From assembly GCA_964020975.1 (NCBI GenBank), contig OZ026615.1, positions 31,763,222 through 31,827,221 of the forward strand: DNA of 64,000 nucleotides. The letters are read 5' to 3'. This DNA is from Hermodice carunculata (lineage: Eukaryota > Annelida > Polychaeta > Eunicida > Amphinomidae). The translations under genes and the position numbers were made by a program. How positions within the stretch are numbered: position 1 is the first letter of the stretch; the number at the start of each line of letters is the position of its first letter. The notes under the pieces were generated by a model. That model saw only the letters and a list, made by a program, of their open reading frames with translations. It was not told the DNA's origin and made no database searches. Of this stretch, positions 63,595 to 64,000 are shown piece by piece.

Positions 63595-64000
63595 ATCTTA
63601 AGAGGTGCGCGTATGATGTAATGTACATGTACTGAACTTGATAAAATGACCAATGGTAAAAAATAGAAACCAGTAGAAATGAGACTTTTGGACTGGTTGT
63701 TTAGAGAATACAACAATATTTGGCATTGTAAATTTTCTGCAAAAAATGGTATTGGATGATGAGTCCTTGCGACAAAATGTAAGTTAATAAAAAATGTCTA
63801 TATATATTGAAATGGAAATGAGACTTCCTGCCACAATGTCGCAATAATTTTAGTTAAAATCTTCTGAACCCTATGGTCAGTATTCTTACCGTAAGTTTTA
63901 ACAATTTATTCTTTAATTACGAGTGTGAATTAACATATATTTATGGTAACACAACTTCGGGGAGAATGGATTTGTGTGATCTATTTGGGTGAACAGGCTG
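63588..64000. other. Stretch without a recognisable gene
   Basis: Nothing supported apart from a second AATAAA at 63786-63791. Confidence 0.35.

Overview
This window is eukaryotic: AT-rich, intron-compatible genomic DNA of a metazoan, most likely a marine invertebrate and plausibly a deuterostome such as a hemichordate, echinoderm or lancelet. The reasons are many long di-, tri- and tetranucleotide arrays, degenerate LINEs (one with a 2A-like GDVQLNPGP motif), rolling-circle-like repeats with tandem cores, and one intact coding sequence resembling the vertebrate FAM181 family. The species cannot be fixed from the sequence alone. No bacterial operon, rRNA, tRNA or CRISPR was recognised.

Layout. 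1-9.2 kb holds no recognisable gene; it has two CTCF-like motifs, a short tandem duplication and a small pogo-like MITE. 9.4-10.7 kb is a minus-strand LINE 3' end. 11.3-12.8 kb is a Helitron-like repeat (copy A) set between A-rich tracts. 13-20.7 kb is mostly featureless apart from microsatellites, a MITE and LINE scraps. 20.8-26.0 kb is a degenerate LINE, split by about 1.75 kb of unrelated DNA inside its reverse transcriptase. 26.6-27.5 kb is a second, different LINE piece. 28.4-32.0 kb is a decayed, internally shortened copy of a large multicopy invertebrate protein family with an acidic nuclease-like motif and a Cys-rich tail. 34.9-36.6 kb is a TIR-bounded element with a LINE tail inside it. 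36.9-55.8 kb carries five more Helitron-like copies (E, F, B, C, D), MITEs, tandem arrays and microsatellites. 58-64 kb is the neighbourhood of the one convincing host gene.

The host gene (61449-62585, plus strand) encodes 378 residues. It has two blocks shared with FAM181A/B: an N-terminal helix-like/basic block and a YAP-like TEAD-binding loop (VPLRQRQLPASFW). A splice acceptor lies just 5' of the ATG and a polyadenylation signal lies about 315 bases 3' of the stop.

Most notable: six repeats share hairpin-bearing ends (a stem-loop at one end with covarying stem changes, and a hairpin followed by CTAG at the other) but carry two interchangeable types of about 140-bp tandem core. One core type is packed with AGGTCA half-sites, including perfect direct repeats with 1-bp spacing, the binding motif of RXR/HNF4/COUP-type nuclear receptors. 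These elements therefore spread nuclear-receptor-site arrays, and one array lies about 6 kb upstream of the FAM181-like coding sequence. All family assignments come from reading; no alignment was run.
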